NCBI GenBank assembly: GCA_037974335.1
Contig: CM075760.1
Coordinates: forward strand, 11,130,600 to 11,194,599
Direction of reading: 5' to 3'
Source of the DNA: Prionace glauca
Taxonomy: Eukaryota; Chordata; Chondrichthyes; Carcharhiniformes; Carcharhinidae
DNA: 64,000 bases
The notes under the pieces are model-generated. The model made no database searches. It had not been told where the DNA came from and saw only the letters and a list, made by a program, of their open reading frames with translations. This document shows positions 34,888 through 48,130 of this stretch, one piece after another (within the stretch, counting starts at the first letter, position 1; every line of letters starts with the position of its first letter). The position numbers were made by a program, and so were the translations under genes.

Positions 34888-35320
34888 TGTTTGTGCTTCT
34901 GTCTTTGTGTGTGTGTTTCAGTGTGTACGTTTCAGTGTGTGTGTGTTTGTTTCTGTGTGTGTGTGTATTTCTCTCTTTGTGTATGTGTGTGTGTTTCTGT
35001 GTGTGGGTGTGTTTCTCTCTTTGCGTGTGTGTGTGTTTCTCTGTCTGTGTGTGTGTTTCTCTCTTTGTGTGTGTGTGTGTTTCTCTCTTTGTGTGTGTGT
35101 GTGTTTCTCTCTTTGTGTGTGTGTTTCTGTGTGTGTGTGTGTTTCTCTCTTTGTGTGTGTATTTCTCTTTGTGTGTGTGTTTCTGTGTGTGTGTGTTGCT
35201 GTGTGTGTGATTCTCTCGTGTGTGTTTTTTCTCTCTTTGTGTGTGTGTGTTTCTCTCTTTGTGTGTGTGTGTGTTTCTCTCTTTGTGTGTGTGTGTTTCT
35301 CTCTTTGTGGGTGTGTGTGT
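34888..35320 (+). repeat. TG-rich minisatellite (type II, copy 2)
   Basis: Same opening as 19,226 (TGTTTGTGCTTCTGTC, TTTCAGTGTGTACG) and the same absence of marker, CA array and LINE fragments upstream. It is shorter than copy 1 by about 170 bp. Confidence 0.94.
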
Positions 35321-35644
35321 GCGAAGGGCTAGATGGCCGACTCCTGCTCCTATTTCTTATGTTCTTGTGTACACAGTTCCAGGGACCTGGGTTCGATTCC
35401 CAGATTGGGTCACTCTCTGTGTGGAGTCTGTATGTTCTCCCCGTGTCTGGGTGGGTTTCCTCCGGGTGCTCCAGTTTCCTCCCACAATCTGAAAGATGTG
35501 CTGGTTAGGGTGTATTGACTGTGCTAAATTCTCCCTCAGTGTAACCCGAACAGGTGCCGGAGTGTGGGGACTGGGGGATTTTCACAGTAACTTTATTCCA
35601 GTGTTAATGTGAACCTACTTGTGACACTAATAAATAAACTTTAT
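35321..35644 (+). mobile_element. CR1-like tail scrap (35,321-35,372) plus truncated HE1-like SINE (35,376-35,644), copy 5
   Basis: Box B is at 35,390-35,400; box A is absent. It shares the GGGACTGGGGG variant with copy 3. Private changes include ACAGTTCCAGG and CCCAGATTGGG. Confidence 0.87.
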
Positions 35645-36283
35645 AGAAAAGAAACTTTCTATCTTTGATAGAGAGGTTCAGGTGATTCCATTCCATATCT
35701 TCCTGCTTTGGGGAAATGGGAATTATCTTTACATTTACAAGGATATGCGGAGGGAGATGTTTGAATAGAGATTCAGCTTTTTGGGTGATTAAAGTGTCAA
35801 TTTGTTTCCAGAAGCTGTTTACAGGGATTGTCCCGAGAGATTGAATTGTTTCAGTAATGTCCACGTCTCCAATACTTCAGACAGAGGAAGGTATACAAAA
35901 GGAAAGATTGGGGGAATCACTACATTGAAGGTGTGAGGTCTCATCACTCTCTATCTGCTTTGATGTTGTTATCTTTACATTTTTAAACACTGAAACCTCT
36001 TGTCCTTGTTGGGAATCTCACTGCGGTTTGAGAAAAGCAAATACTGATCCCACACTAAACCCCCCCCAACACAGGACTGAGCAGAGAGTGTGAAATGGAA
36101 CTGCTGTCAGAGTGGGTTATTTTTATAGATGGATAAGAAACATTCCTCCATTTTCAAACCTTTCTCCTGTTTCTGTAGCGTTTCGGGCTCCCCTGTGTCC
36201 CTGTCTCTCCATCTCTGGGGCAATTTAGCATGGACAATCCCCCCAACCTTCACAACTTGGGACATTAAGGGGCAATTTTGGAA
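35645..36283 (+). repeat. Segment U, copy 5
   Basis: Full-length, 8-C tract, CTGTGTCCC and CTTCACAAC variants as in copies 3 and 4. The 86-codon minus-strand frame is present at 35,604-35,864. Confidence 0.82.
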
Positions 36284-37630
36284 TACAGACACACACAGAT
36301 ACAGAGAGAGAGAGACACACAGATACAGAGAGCGAGACACACACAGATACAGAGAGAGAGACACACACAGATACAGAGAGAGAGACACACACAGATACAG
36401 AGAGAGAGTGAGACACACAGATACAGAGAGAGAGAGAGAGAGACAGATACAGAGAGAGAGACACACACAGATACAGAGAGAGAGAGACACAGATACAGAG
36501 AGAGAGAGAGACAGATACAGAGAGAGAGAGACACACAGATACAGAGAGAGAGACACACACAGATACAGAGAGAGAGAGACACACAGAGATACAGAGAGAG
36601 AGAGAGAGACACTGATACAGAGAGAGAGAGACACACACAGATACAGAGAGAGAGAGAGACACAGATACGGAGAGAGGGAGAGAGACACACAGATACAGAG
36701 ACAGAGAGAGACACAGATACAGAGAGAGAGACAGATACAGATTCACAGAGAGAGAGACACACACAGATACAGAGAGAGAGACACACACAGATACAGAGAG
36801 AGAGTGAGACACACAGATACAGAGAGAGAGAGACAGATACAGAGAGAGAGACACACACAGATACAGAGAGAGAGACACAGATACAGAGAGAGAGAGACAG
36901 ATACAGAGAGAGAGAGACACTCACAGATACAGAGAGAGAAACACACACAAATACAGAGAGAGAGAGACACACACAGATACAGAGAGATAGAGAGAGACAG
37001 ATACAGAGAGAGAGACACACACAGATACGCAGAGAGAGAGAGAGACACACAGATACAGAGAGAGAAAGACACACACAGATACAGAGAGAGAAGACTCACA
37101 GATACAGAGAGAGAGAGACACACACAGATACAGAGAGAGAGACACACACAGATACAGAGAGAGACACACACACAGATACAGAGAGAGAGAGAGAGCCAGA
37201 GAGATACAGATACAGAAAGAGAGAGAGAGAGACACACAGATACAGAGAGAGACACACACACAGATACAGAGAGAGAGACACACACACAGATACAGAGAGA
37301 GAGAGAGAGACAGATACAGAGAGAGAGACACACACAGATACACAGAGAGAGAGACACACACAGATACAGAGAGAGAAAGACACACACAGATACACAGAGA
37401 GAGACACACACAGATACACAGAGAGAGAGACACGCACAGATACAGAAAGAGAGACACACACAGAGATACAGAGAGAGAGAGATACAGATACAGAAAGAGA
37501 GAGAGAGAGAGACACACACAGATACAGAGAGAGAGACACTCAGATACAAGAGAGAGAGAGACACACAGATACAGAGAAAGAATGACACAGATACAGAGAG
37601 AGAGAGAGACAGAGAGAGAGAGACAGATAC

Positions 37631-37661
<31 letters not shown>

Positions 37662-40600
37662 TACAGAGAGAGAGAGAGAGAGATACAGATACAGAAAGAG
37701 AGAGAGAGACACACAAATACAGAGAGAGAGTCACACACACAGATACAGAGAGAGAGAGATACAGATACAGAGAGAGTGAGAGAGACACACACACAGATAC
37801 AGAGAGAGAGAGACACACAGATACAGGGAGAGAGAGACACAGATACAGAGAGAGAGAGGGGCACAGATACAGAGAGAGAGAGAGACACACAGATACAGAG
37901 AGAGAGAGACATACAGATACAGAGAGAGAGAGACACACACACAGATACAGAGAGAGAGAGAGAGATACAGAGAGAGACACACATATACAGAGAGAGAGAG
38001 AGAGACAAATACAGACAGAGAGAGACACACAGATACAGAGAGAGAGAGAGAGAGACAGATACAGAGAGAGAGACACACCTATACAGAGAGAAAGAGACAT
38101 ACAGATAGAGGGAGAGTGAGAGACACAGATACAGAGTGAGAGAGAGAGATACAGATAGAGAGAGAGAGAGAGACACACACACAGATACAGAGATAGAGAC
38201 ACACAGATACAGAGAGAGAGAGAGACAGATACAGAGAGAGACACACACTCACAGACACAGAGAGAGAGACACACACAGATACAGAGAAAGAGACACACAC
38301 AGATACAGACAGAGAGACACAGAGATACAGAGAGAGAGACACACAGATACAGAGAGAGAAAGACACACACAGATACACAGAGAGACAGAAAGAGAGAGAG
38401 AAAGACACAGATACAGAGACACACACAGATTCAGAGAGAGAGAGAGAGAGAGACAGATACAGAGAGAGAGAGAGACACACAGATACAGAGAGAGAGAGAG
38501 ACAAAGATACAGAGAGAAAGAGAGAAACACAGATACAGAGAGAGAGAGAGAGAAACACAGATCCAGAGAAACAGACACACAGATACTGAGAGAGAGACAC
38601 ACAGATACAGAGAGAGAGAGACACACACAGATACAGAGAGAGAGAGAGACAGATACAGAGAGAGAGAGACACACACAGATACAGAGAGAGAGAGACATAC
38701 ACAGATACAGAGAGAGAGAGACACACACAGATACAGAGAGAGAGAGAGACACACAGATACAGAGAGAGAGAGACACACACAGATACAGAGAGAGAGAGAG
38801 CCAGAGAGATACAGATACCGAAAGAGAGTGAGAGAGACACACTGATACAGAGAGAGAGACACACACAGATACACAGAGAGAGAGACACACACAGATACAG
38901 AGAGAGAGAGAGACACACAGATACAGAGAGAGAGAGACACACACAGATACAGAGAGAGAGAGAGCCAGAGAGATACAGATACCGAACGAGAGTGAGAGAG
39001 ACACACTTATACAGAGAGAGAGACACACACAGATACAGAGAGAGAGAGACACACACAGATACAGAGGGAGAAAGACACACACAGATACACAGAGAGAGAC
39101 ACACACAGACACAGAGAGAGAGAGACACACAGACACAGAGAGAGAGAGACACACAGATACAGAGAGAGAGAGAGCGACAGAGATACAGATACAGAAAGAG
39201 AGAGAGAGAGAGACACACAGATACAGAGAGAGAGAGACACACACAGGTACAGAGAGAGAGACACACACACAGATACAGAGAGAGAGAGAGACATACAGAT
39301 ACAGAGAGAGAGTGACACAGATACAGAGAGAGAGAGAGACAGAGAGAGAGAGACAGATACAGAGAGAGAGAGAGATACAGATACAGAGAGACACACACAC
39401 ACAGATACAGAGAGAGGGAGAGATACAGATACAGAGAGAGACACACACACAGATACAGAGAGAGAGAGAGATACAGATACAGAGAGAGACACACACAGAT
39501 ACAGAGAGAGAGAGAGCCAGAGAGATACAGATACAGAAAGAGAGTGAGAGAGACACACTGATACAGAGAGAGAGACACACACAGATACACAGAGGGAGAG
39601 AGAGAGACACAGATACAGAGAGAGAGAGACACACACAGATACAGAGAGAGAGACAGAGATACAGATACAGAGAGAGACACACACACAGATACAGAGAGAG
39701 AGAGATACAGATACAGAGAGAGAGACACACACAGATACAGAGAGAGAGACACACACAGATACAGAGAGAGAGACATACACAGATACAGAGAGAGAGTGAG
39801 ACACACAGATACAGAGTGAGAGACAGACAGATACAGAGAGAGAGAGACACACACAGATACAGAGAGAGAGAGAGACACACAGATACAGAGAGAGAGAGAG
39901 ACAGATACAGAGAGAGAGACACACACAGATACAGAGAGAGAGACACAGATACAGAGAGAGAGAGACAGATACAGAGAGAGAGACACACACAGATACAGAG
40001 AGAGAGACACACACACAGATACAGAGAGAGAGAGACACACACAGATACAGAGAGAGAGAGAGAGATACAGATACAGAGAGACAGAGAGACACAGATACAG
40101 AGAGAGAGAGAGAAACACAGATACAGAGAGAGAGACACACACAGATACAGAGAAACAGACACACAGATACAGAGAGAGAGACACACAGATACAGAGAGAG
40201 AGAGACACACACAGATACAGAGAGAGAGAGAGACAGATACAGAGAGAGAGACACACACAGATACAGAGAGAGAGAGACATACAGAGATACAGAGAGAGAG
40301 AGACACACACAGATACAGAGAGAGAGAGAGACACACAGATACAGAGAGAGAGAGTCACACACAGATACAGAGAGAGAGAGAGATCCAGAGAGATACTGAT
40401 ACAGAAAGAGAGTGAGAGAGACACACTGATACAGAGATAGAAAGACACACACAGATACAGAGAGAGAGAGACACACACAGATACAGAGAGAGAGAGACAC
40501 ACACAGATACAGAGAGAGAGAGAGAGAGACACAGATACAGAGAGAGAGAGAGACACAGATACAGAGAGAGAGAGAGAAACACAGATACAGAGAGAGAGAC

Positions 40601-40935
40601 ACACAGATACAGAGAGAGAGAGACACACACAGATACAGAGAGAGAGAGAGACAGATACAGAGAGAGAGACACACACAGAAACAGAGAGAGAGAGACATAC
40701 ACAGATACAGAGAGAGAGAGACACACACAGATACAGAGAGAGAGAGAGACACACAGATACAGAGAGAGAGAGACACACACAGATACAGAGAGAGAGAGAG
40801 CCAGAGAGATACAGATACAGAATGAGAGTGAGAGAGACACACTGATACAGAGAGAGAGACACACACAGATACACAGAGAGAGAGACACACACAGATACAG
40901 AGAGAGAAAGACACACACAGATACACAGAGAGAGA
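36284..40935 (+). repeat. GATACA(GA)n(CA)n array 5, proximal part
   Basis: Regular array colinear with array 4 until about 40.4 kb. It includes GACACACTTATACAG (about 39,001) and GAGAGCGACAGAG variants as landmarks. Confidence 0.95.
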
Positions 40936-41790
40936 CAACACAGGGAGAAATACAGTGACAGACACACAGACGTGGAAACAGAGAGACTCAGGGAAATACA
41001 GAGAGGGACACACAGATACAGAGACACAGCGATACAGAGACAGAGACAATCAGGTACAGAGAGACAGAAAAAACACAGAGAGGGACACATATATAAAGAA
41101 ACACACAGATACAGAGAGACACAGATACAGACTGACAAGGAGAGAGACAAAAACAAGGATACAGAGAGAGAGACACACACAACAGAGTGAGAGAGAGACA
41201 CAGACATGGATACAGAGAGAGAGAGACAGACAGATACTGAGAGAGAGACACAGACAGATACAGAGAGAGAGAGACGGACAGATACAGAGAGAGAGAGAGA
41301 GACAGATACAGAGAGAGAGACACAGACAGATACAGAGAGAGAGAGAGAGACAATACAGATACAGAGAAAGACAGACAGACAGAGTGAGAGAGACACACTC
41401 AGTTACAGAGAGAGAGACACACACAGATACAGAGAGAGAGAGACATACAGATACAGAGAGGGAGACACACACAGAAAGAGACACACACAGACACAAAGCG
41501 AGAGAGAGACAGATGCTGAGAGTGAGACAGATACAGATAGAGAGAGAGAGAGATGCACAGATACAGAGTGAAAGGGGGAGAGACAGATACAGAGAGAGAG
41601 ACACACACAAATACAGAGAGAGAGACACACACAGGAAGAGACACACACAGACACAAAGCGAGAGAGAGACAGATGCTGAGAGTGAGACAGATACAGATAG
41701 AGAGAGAGAGAGATGCACAGATACAGAGTGAAAGGGGGAGAGACAGATACAGAGAGAGAGACACACACAAATACAGAGAGAGAGAGTCAC
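40936..41790 (+). repeat. Degenerate transition segment, internal copy, with a 160-bp tandem duplication
   Basis: Opens CAACACAGGGAGAAATAC like 10,212 and 45,741 and runs through GACGTGGAAAC and GGGACACATATATAAAG. It then ends in two copies of a 160-bp block (AGATGCTGAG at 41,511 and 41,671; AAAGGGGGAGAGAC in each). Instead of leading to a CA array, it returns to GATACA units. Confidence 0.85.
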
Positions 41791-43921
41791 AGATACAGAG
41801 GGAGAGAGAGACAGATACAGAGAGAGAGAGACATACAGATACAGAGAGAGAGACATACACAGATACAGAGAGAGAGACACACACACAGTTACAGAGAGAG
41901 AGAGGGGGACACAGATACAGAGAGAGAGACTCACACACAGATACAGAGAGAGAGAGAGCCAGAGAGATACAGATACAGAAAGAAAGTGAGAGAGACAAAC
42001 TGATACAGAGAGAGAAAGACACACACAGATATACAGAGAGACAGAGGCACACAGATACAGAGAGAGAAAGACACACACAGATAAACAGAGAGAGACACAC
42101 ACAGATACAGAGAGAGAGAGAGACACACAGATACAGAGAGAGAGAGACACACAGAGATACAGAGAGAGAGAGAGCAAGAGAGATACAGATACAGAAAGAG
42201 AGAGAGAGAAAACACACAGATACAGAGAGAGAGAGACAGATACAGAGAGAGAGAGAGAAACACAGATACAGAGAGAGAGACACACACAGATACAGAGAAA
42301 CAGACACACAGATACAGAGTGAGAGACACACAGATACAGAGAGAGAGAGAGACACACAGATACAGAGAGAGAGAGAGAGACAGATACAGAGAGAGACATA
42401 CACACAGATACAGAGAGAGAGAGACATACACAGATACAGAGAGAGAGACACACACAGATACAGAGAGAGAGTGAGACACACAGATACAGAGAGAGAGAGA
42501 GACAGATACAGAGAGAGAGACACACACAGATACAGAGAGAGAGAGACACAGATACAGAGAGAGAGAGAGAGACAGATACAGAGAGAGAGAGACACACAGA
42601 TACAGAGAGAGTGACACACACAGATACAGAGATAGACACACACAGATACACAGAGAGAGAGAGAGAGACACAGATACAGAGAGAGAGAGACACACAGAGA
42701 TACAGAGAGAGAGAGACACAGATACAGAGAGAGAGAGAGAGAAACACAGATACAGAGAGAGAGACACACACAGATACAGAGAGAGAGACACACAGATACA
42801 GAGAGAGAGACACACAGATACAGAGAGAGAGAGAGAGAGAGAGACACAGATACAGAGAGAGAGAGAGACAGATACAGAGAGAGACACACACACAGATACA
42901 GAGAGAGAGAGACATACACAGATACAGAGAGAGAGAGGCACATAAAGATACAGAGACAGAGAGATACAGATACAGAGAGACACACACACACAGATACAGA
43001 GATAGAGAGAGATACAGATACCGAGAAAGAAACACACACAGATACAGAGAGAGAGAGATACAGATACAGAAAGAGAGACACACACAGATACAGAGAGAGA
43101 GACACACACATAGATACAGAGAGAGAGTGAGATACAGATAGAGAGAGAGACACAGATACAGAGAGAGAGAGAGAGACACAGACACAGAGAGAGAGACACA
43201 CACACAGATACAGAGAGAGAGAGCCAGAGAGATACAGATACAGAAAGAAAGTGAGAGAGACACACTGATACAGAGAGAGAGACACACACAGATACACAGA
43301 GAGAGAAAGACACACAGATACACAGAGAGAGACACACACAGATACAGAGAGAGAGAGAGAGACACACAGAGATACAGAGAGAGAGAGCAAGAGAGATACA
43401 GATACAGAAAGAGAGAGAGAAAAAACACACAGATACAGAGAGAGAGAGACACACAGTTACAGAAAGAGAGAGACACACACAGATACAAGAGAAACAGAGA
43501 CACGTAGATACAGAGAGAGAGTGACACAGATACAGAGAGAGAGAGAGAGTGACACAGGTACAGAGAGAGAGAAACAGAGAGAGAGACAGATACAGAGAGA
43601 GAGAGAGACACACAGATACAGAGACAGAGAGAGACACAGATACAGAGAGAGAGAGAGATACAGATTCAGAGAGAGACACACACAGAAACAGAGAGAGAGA
43701 CAGATACAGAGAGAGAGCGAGGCACACACAGATACAGAGAGAGAGAGATACAGATACAGAGAGAGAGAGGCACAGACAGATACAGAGAGAGAGAGAAATA
43801 CAGATACCGAGAGACACACACACACAGATACAGAGAGAGAGAGAGATACAGGTACAGAGAGAGAAACACACACAGATACAGAGAGAGAGAGATACAGATA
43901 CAGAGAAAGAGACACACACAG

Positions 43922-43952
<31 letters not shown>

Positions 43953-45740
43953 CAGATACAGAGAGAGAGAGACAGATACAGAGAGAGAGACACACACAGA
44001 TACAGAGAGAGACACACACAGATACACAGAGAGAGAGAGAGAGAGACACAGATACAGAGAGAGAGAGACACACAGAGATACAGAGAGAGAGAGACACAGA
44101 TATAGAGAGAGAGAGAGAAACACAGATATAGAGAGAGAGACACACACAGATACAGAGAGAGAGACACACAGATACAGAGAGAGAGACACACAGATACAGA
44201 GAGAGAGAGAGAGAGACACAGATACAGAGAGAGAGAGAGACAGATACAGAGAGAGACACACACACAGATACAGAGAGAGAGAGACATACACAGATACAGA
44301 GAGAGAGAGGCACATAAAGATACAGAGACAGAGAGATACAGATACAGAGAGAGAGACACACACAGATACAGAGAGAGAGAGATACACAGATACAGAGAGA
44401 GAGAGACACACACAGATACAGAGAGAGAGTCAGGTACAGATACAGAGAGAGACACACACACAGATACAGAGAGAGAGATACAGATACAGAGAGAGAGACA
44501 CACACAGATACAGAGAGAGACACACACAGATACAGAGAGAGAGTGAGACACACATATACAGAGAGAGAGAGAGACAGATACAGAGAGAGAGACACACACA
44601 GATACAGAGAGAGAGAGACACACAGATACAGAGAGAGAGAGAGATACAGAGAGAGAGACACACACAGATACAGAGAGAGAGACACACACAGATACAGAGA
44701 GAGAGACACACAAACAGATACAGAGAGAGAGACACACACACAGATACAGAGAGAGATAGAGAGAGAGACAGATACTGAGAGAGAGAGAGACACAGATACA
44801 GAGAGAGAGAGAGAAACACAGATACAGAGAGAGACACACACACAGATACAGAGAAACAGACACACATATACAGAGAGAGAGACACACAGATACAGAGAGA
44901 GAGAGACACACACAGATACAGAGAGAGAGAGAGACAGATACAGAGAGAGAGACACACACAGATACAGAGAGAGAGAGACATACACAGATACAGTGAGAGA
45001 GAGAGACACACACAGATACAGAGAGAGAGAGAGAGAGACACAGAAACAGAGAGAGAGAGACACACACAGATACAGAGAGAGAGAGAGCCAGAGAGATACA
45101 GATACAGAAAGAGAGTGAGAGAGACACACTGATACAGAGAGAGAAAGACACACACAGATACAGAGAGAGAGAGACATACACAGATACAGAGAGAGAGACA
45201 CACACAGATACAGAGAGAGAGACACACACACAGATACAGAGAGAGAGACACACACACAGATACAGAGAGAGATAGAGAGAGAGACAGATACTGAGAGAGA
45301 GAGAGACACAGATACAGAGAGAGAGAGAGAAACACAGATACAGAGAGAGACACACACACAGATACAGAGAAACAGACATACATATACAGAGAGAGAGACA
45401 CACAGATACAGAGAGAGAGAGACACACACAGATACAGAGAGAGAGAGAGACAGATACAGAGAGAGAGACACACACAGATACAGAGAGAGAGAGACATACA
45501 CAGATACAGTGAGAGAGAGAGACACACACAGATACAGAGAGAGAGAGAGAGAGAGACACAGAAACAGAGAGAGAGAGAGACACACACAGATACAGAGAGA
45601 GAGAGAGCCAGAGAGATACAGATACAGAAAGAGAGTGAGAGAGACACACTGATACAGAGAGAGAGACACACAGATACACAGAGAGAGAGACACACACAGA
45701 TACAGAGAGAGAAAGACACACACAGATACACAGAGAGAGA
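41791..45740 (+). repeat. GATACA(GA)n(CA)n array 5, distal part
   Basis: About 3.95 kb of the usual units between two transition segments. It contains an approximately 516-bp tandem duplication (about 44,690-45,150 and 45,206-45,665; GATACTGAGAG at 44,771/45,287, CAGTGAGAGAG at 44,991/45,507). Confidence 0.93.
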
Positions 45741-46379
45741 CAACACAGGGAGAAATACAGTGACAGACACACAGACGTGGAAACAGAGAGACTCAGGGAA
45801 ATACAGAGAGGGACACACAGATACAGAGACACAGCGATACAGAGACAGAGACAATCAGGTACAGAGAGACAGAAAAAACACAGAGAGGGACACATATATA
45901 AAGAAACACACAGATACAGAGAGACACAGATACAGACTGACAAAGAGAGAGACAAAAACAAGGATACAGAGAGAGAGACACACACAACAGAGTGAGAGAG
46001 AGACACAGACACGGATGCAGAGAGAGAGAGAGACAGACAGATACTGAGAGAGAGACACAGACAGATACAGAGAGAGAGAGACGGACAGATACAGAGAGAG
46101 AGAGAGAGACAGATACAGAGAGAGAGACAAAGACAGATACAGAGAGAGAGAGAGAGAGAATACAGATACAGAGAAAGACAGACAGACAGAGTGAGAGAGA
46201 CACACACAGTTACAGAGAGAGAGACACACACAGATACAGAGAGAGAGAGACACACAGATACAGAGAGGGAGAGAGACACACACAGTTACAGAGAGAGAGA
46301 CACACACAGATACAGAGAGAGAGACACACACAGGAAGAGACACACACAAAGAGAGAGAGAGACAGATGCTGAGAGTGAG

Positions 46380-46410
<31 letters not shown>

Positions 46411-46465
46411 TGCACAGATACAGAGTGAAAGGGGGAGAGACAGATAGAGACAGAGAGACACCGAT

Positions 46466-46496
<31 letters not shown>

Positions 46497-47065
46497 TAGA
46501 GAGACGCAGATACAGAGAGAGAAACAGATAAACAGAGAGACAGAGAGACACACACACACCCAGAGACAGAGAGATACCCACCCGAGAGAGAAAGAGACAG
46601 AGTGAGACACAGAGAGTGAAAGAGAGAGATGCAGAGAGAGAGTGTCATACATAGACAGACAGAGAAAGACAGACAGAGAGAGAGAGAGACAGGGAGAGAC
46701 AGAGAGAAAGAAAGAGACAGAGACAGATACAGAGAGATGGAGACATACAGATACAGTGAGAGACACACAGATACAAAGAGAGAGACAGACACAGATACAG
46801 AGAGAGACACACACAGATACAGAGAGACAGAGACACACAGATACAGAGAGAGAGGGATAGAGAGATACAGAGAGAGAGACACACACACACAGATGCAGCG
46901 AGAGATAGACACAACAGATACAGACAGAGAGACATACAGATAGAGTGAGAGAGAGACACACACACAGATACAGTGAGGCACACACAGAGACGCAGAGAGA
47001 GACACACACACACTCGCAGATACAGAGACACAGAGAGAGAGAAGCAGAATGAGAGACAGAGAGAG
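45741..47065 (+). repeat. Degenerate transition segment (type I, copy 3)
   Basis: Repeats the 40,936 segment at an offset of 4,805 bp. It then continues with AGATGCTGAGAGTGAGAC (about 46,365), GATACCCACCCGAGAG and CACTCGCAGATACAG, the complete order leading into a CA array. Confidence 0.83.
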
Positions 47066-47599
47066 ACACACACACACACAAAGAGATAAACACTCATACA
47101 CACAGAAACACACACACACACACAGAAACACACACACAAAGACAAAAACACACACACAAAGAGAGAAACACACGCACACACAAAGAGAGAAACACACAAA
47201 TGTGCAGAGCAACACACGCACGCACACACAGAAACACATAGTCACAAAGAGCGAAACACACACACGCAAAGAGAGAAACACACACACACGCAAAGAGAGA
47301 AACACACACACAGAAACACACACATACATGAAGAGAGAAACACACACACCCAAAGAGAGAAACACACACACCCAAAGAGAGAAACACACACACACAAAGT
47401 GAGAATCATACACAGAGTGAGAAACACATACACGCACAGAGCAACCCACACACACACACACACACACACAGAAACACACACAGTGACAAAGAGAGAAACA
47501 CACAAACACCCAAAGAGAAAAACACACAAACAAAAAAAGAGAAACACACACACAAAGCGAGAACACACACAGAGCGAGAAACACACACATACACAGAGC
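47066..47599 (+). repeat. CA-rich minisatellite (type I, copy 3)
   Basis: (CA)n-AAGAGAGAAA units colinear with 24,651-25,240, with small deletions. It ends at the LINE boundary. Confidence 0.95.
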
Positions 47600-47718
47600 A
47601 ACTTTATAAGACCCTTGTCAGGCCTCATTTACAGTATTGTGCGCAGTTCTGGTTGCCTCACCATAGGAAAGATGTAGAAGCTATTGAGAGGGTACAGAGG
47701 AGATTTACAAGGATGTTG
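47600..47718 (+). mobile_element. CR1-like LINE fragment, sense, short (copy 3)
   Basis: Same start and same shortened end as 25,241-25,359. One difference turns TTAGAGTATTG into TTACAGTATTG. Confidence 0.87.
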
Positions 47719-47795
47719 TTTGGTTTGGTGAGCGACAGGATAGAGAAATGTGGTGAGGAGAGAAGGCAGAGAGACCAGAGGGAGGGAGAGGGTAA
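47719..47795. other. Linker between LINE fragments (copy 3)
   Basis: Near-identical to 25,360-25,436 (TTTGGTTTGGTGAGCGACAG here). Nothing else is recognised. Confidence 0.6.
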
Positions 47796-48130
47796 GTCAT
47801 AAAGTCACAGAGGTTTACAGCATGGAAACAGGCCCTTCGGCCCCACTTGCCCATGCTGCCCCTTTTTTAACTCCGAAGCTAATCCCAATGGCCCACATTT
47901 GTCCCATATCCCTCTGTACCCATCGCACCCATGGAACTGTCTCAATATTTTTTAGAAGACAAGATTGTATCCCTCTCTACTATTACCTCTGGCAGCTTGT
48001 TCCAGACACTCACCACCCTCTGTGTGGAAAAATTGTCCCTCTGGACACTTTTGTATCTCTCCCCTCTCACCTTAAACCTATCCCCTCTAGTTTTAGACTC
48101 CCCTACCTTTGGGACAAGATATTCACCTGT
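47796..48130 (-). mobile_element. Antisense CR1-like LINE 3' fragment (copy 3)
   Basis: Same element and borders as 14,877-15,210 and 25,437-25,767. It reads outward from the TG array and stands tail to tail with the sense fragment. Confidence 0.82.

Noticed and set aside
35604-35864. 86-codon minus-strand gene in segment U
   Set aside because: The frame runs from U into the SINE, matches no family I recognise, and is retained in copies too similar for selection to be inferred. It is kept as an open question, not a CDS.
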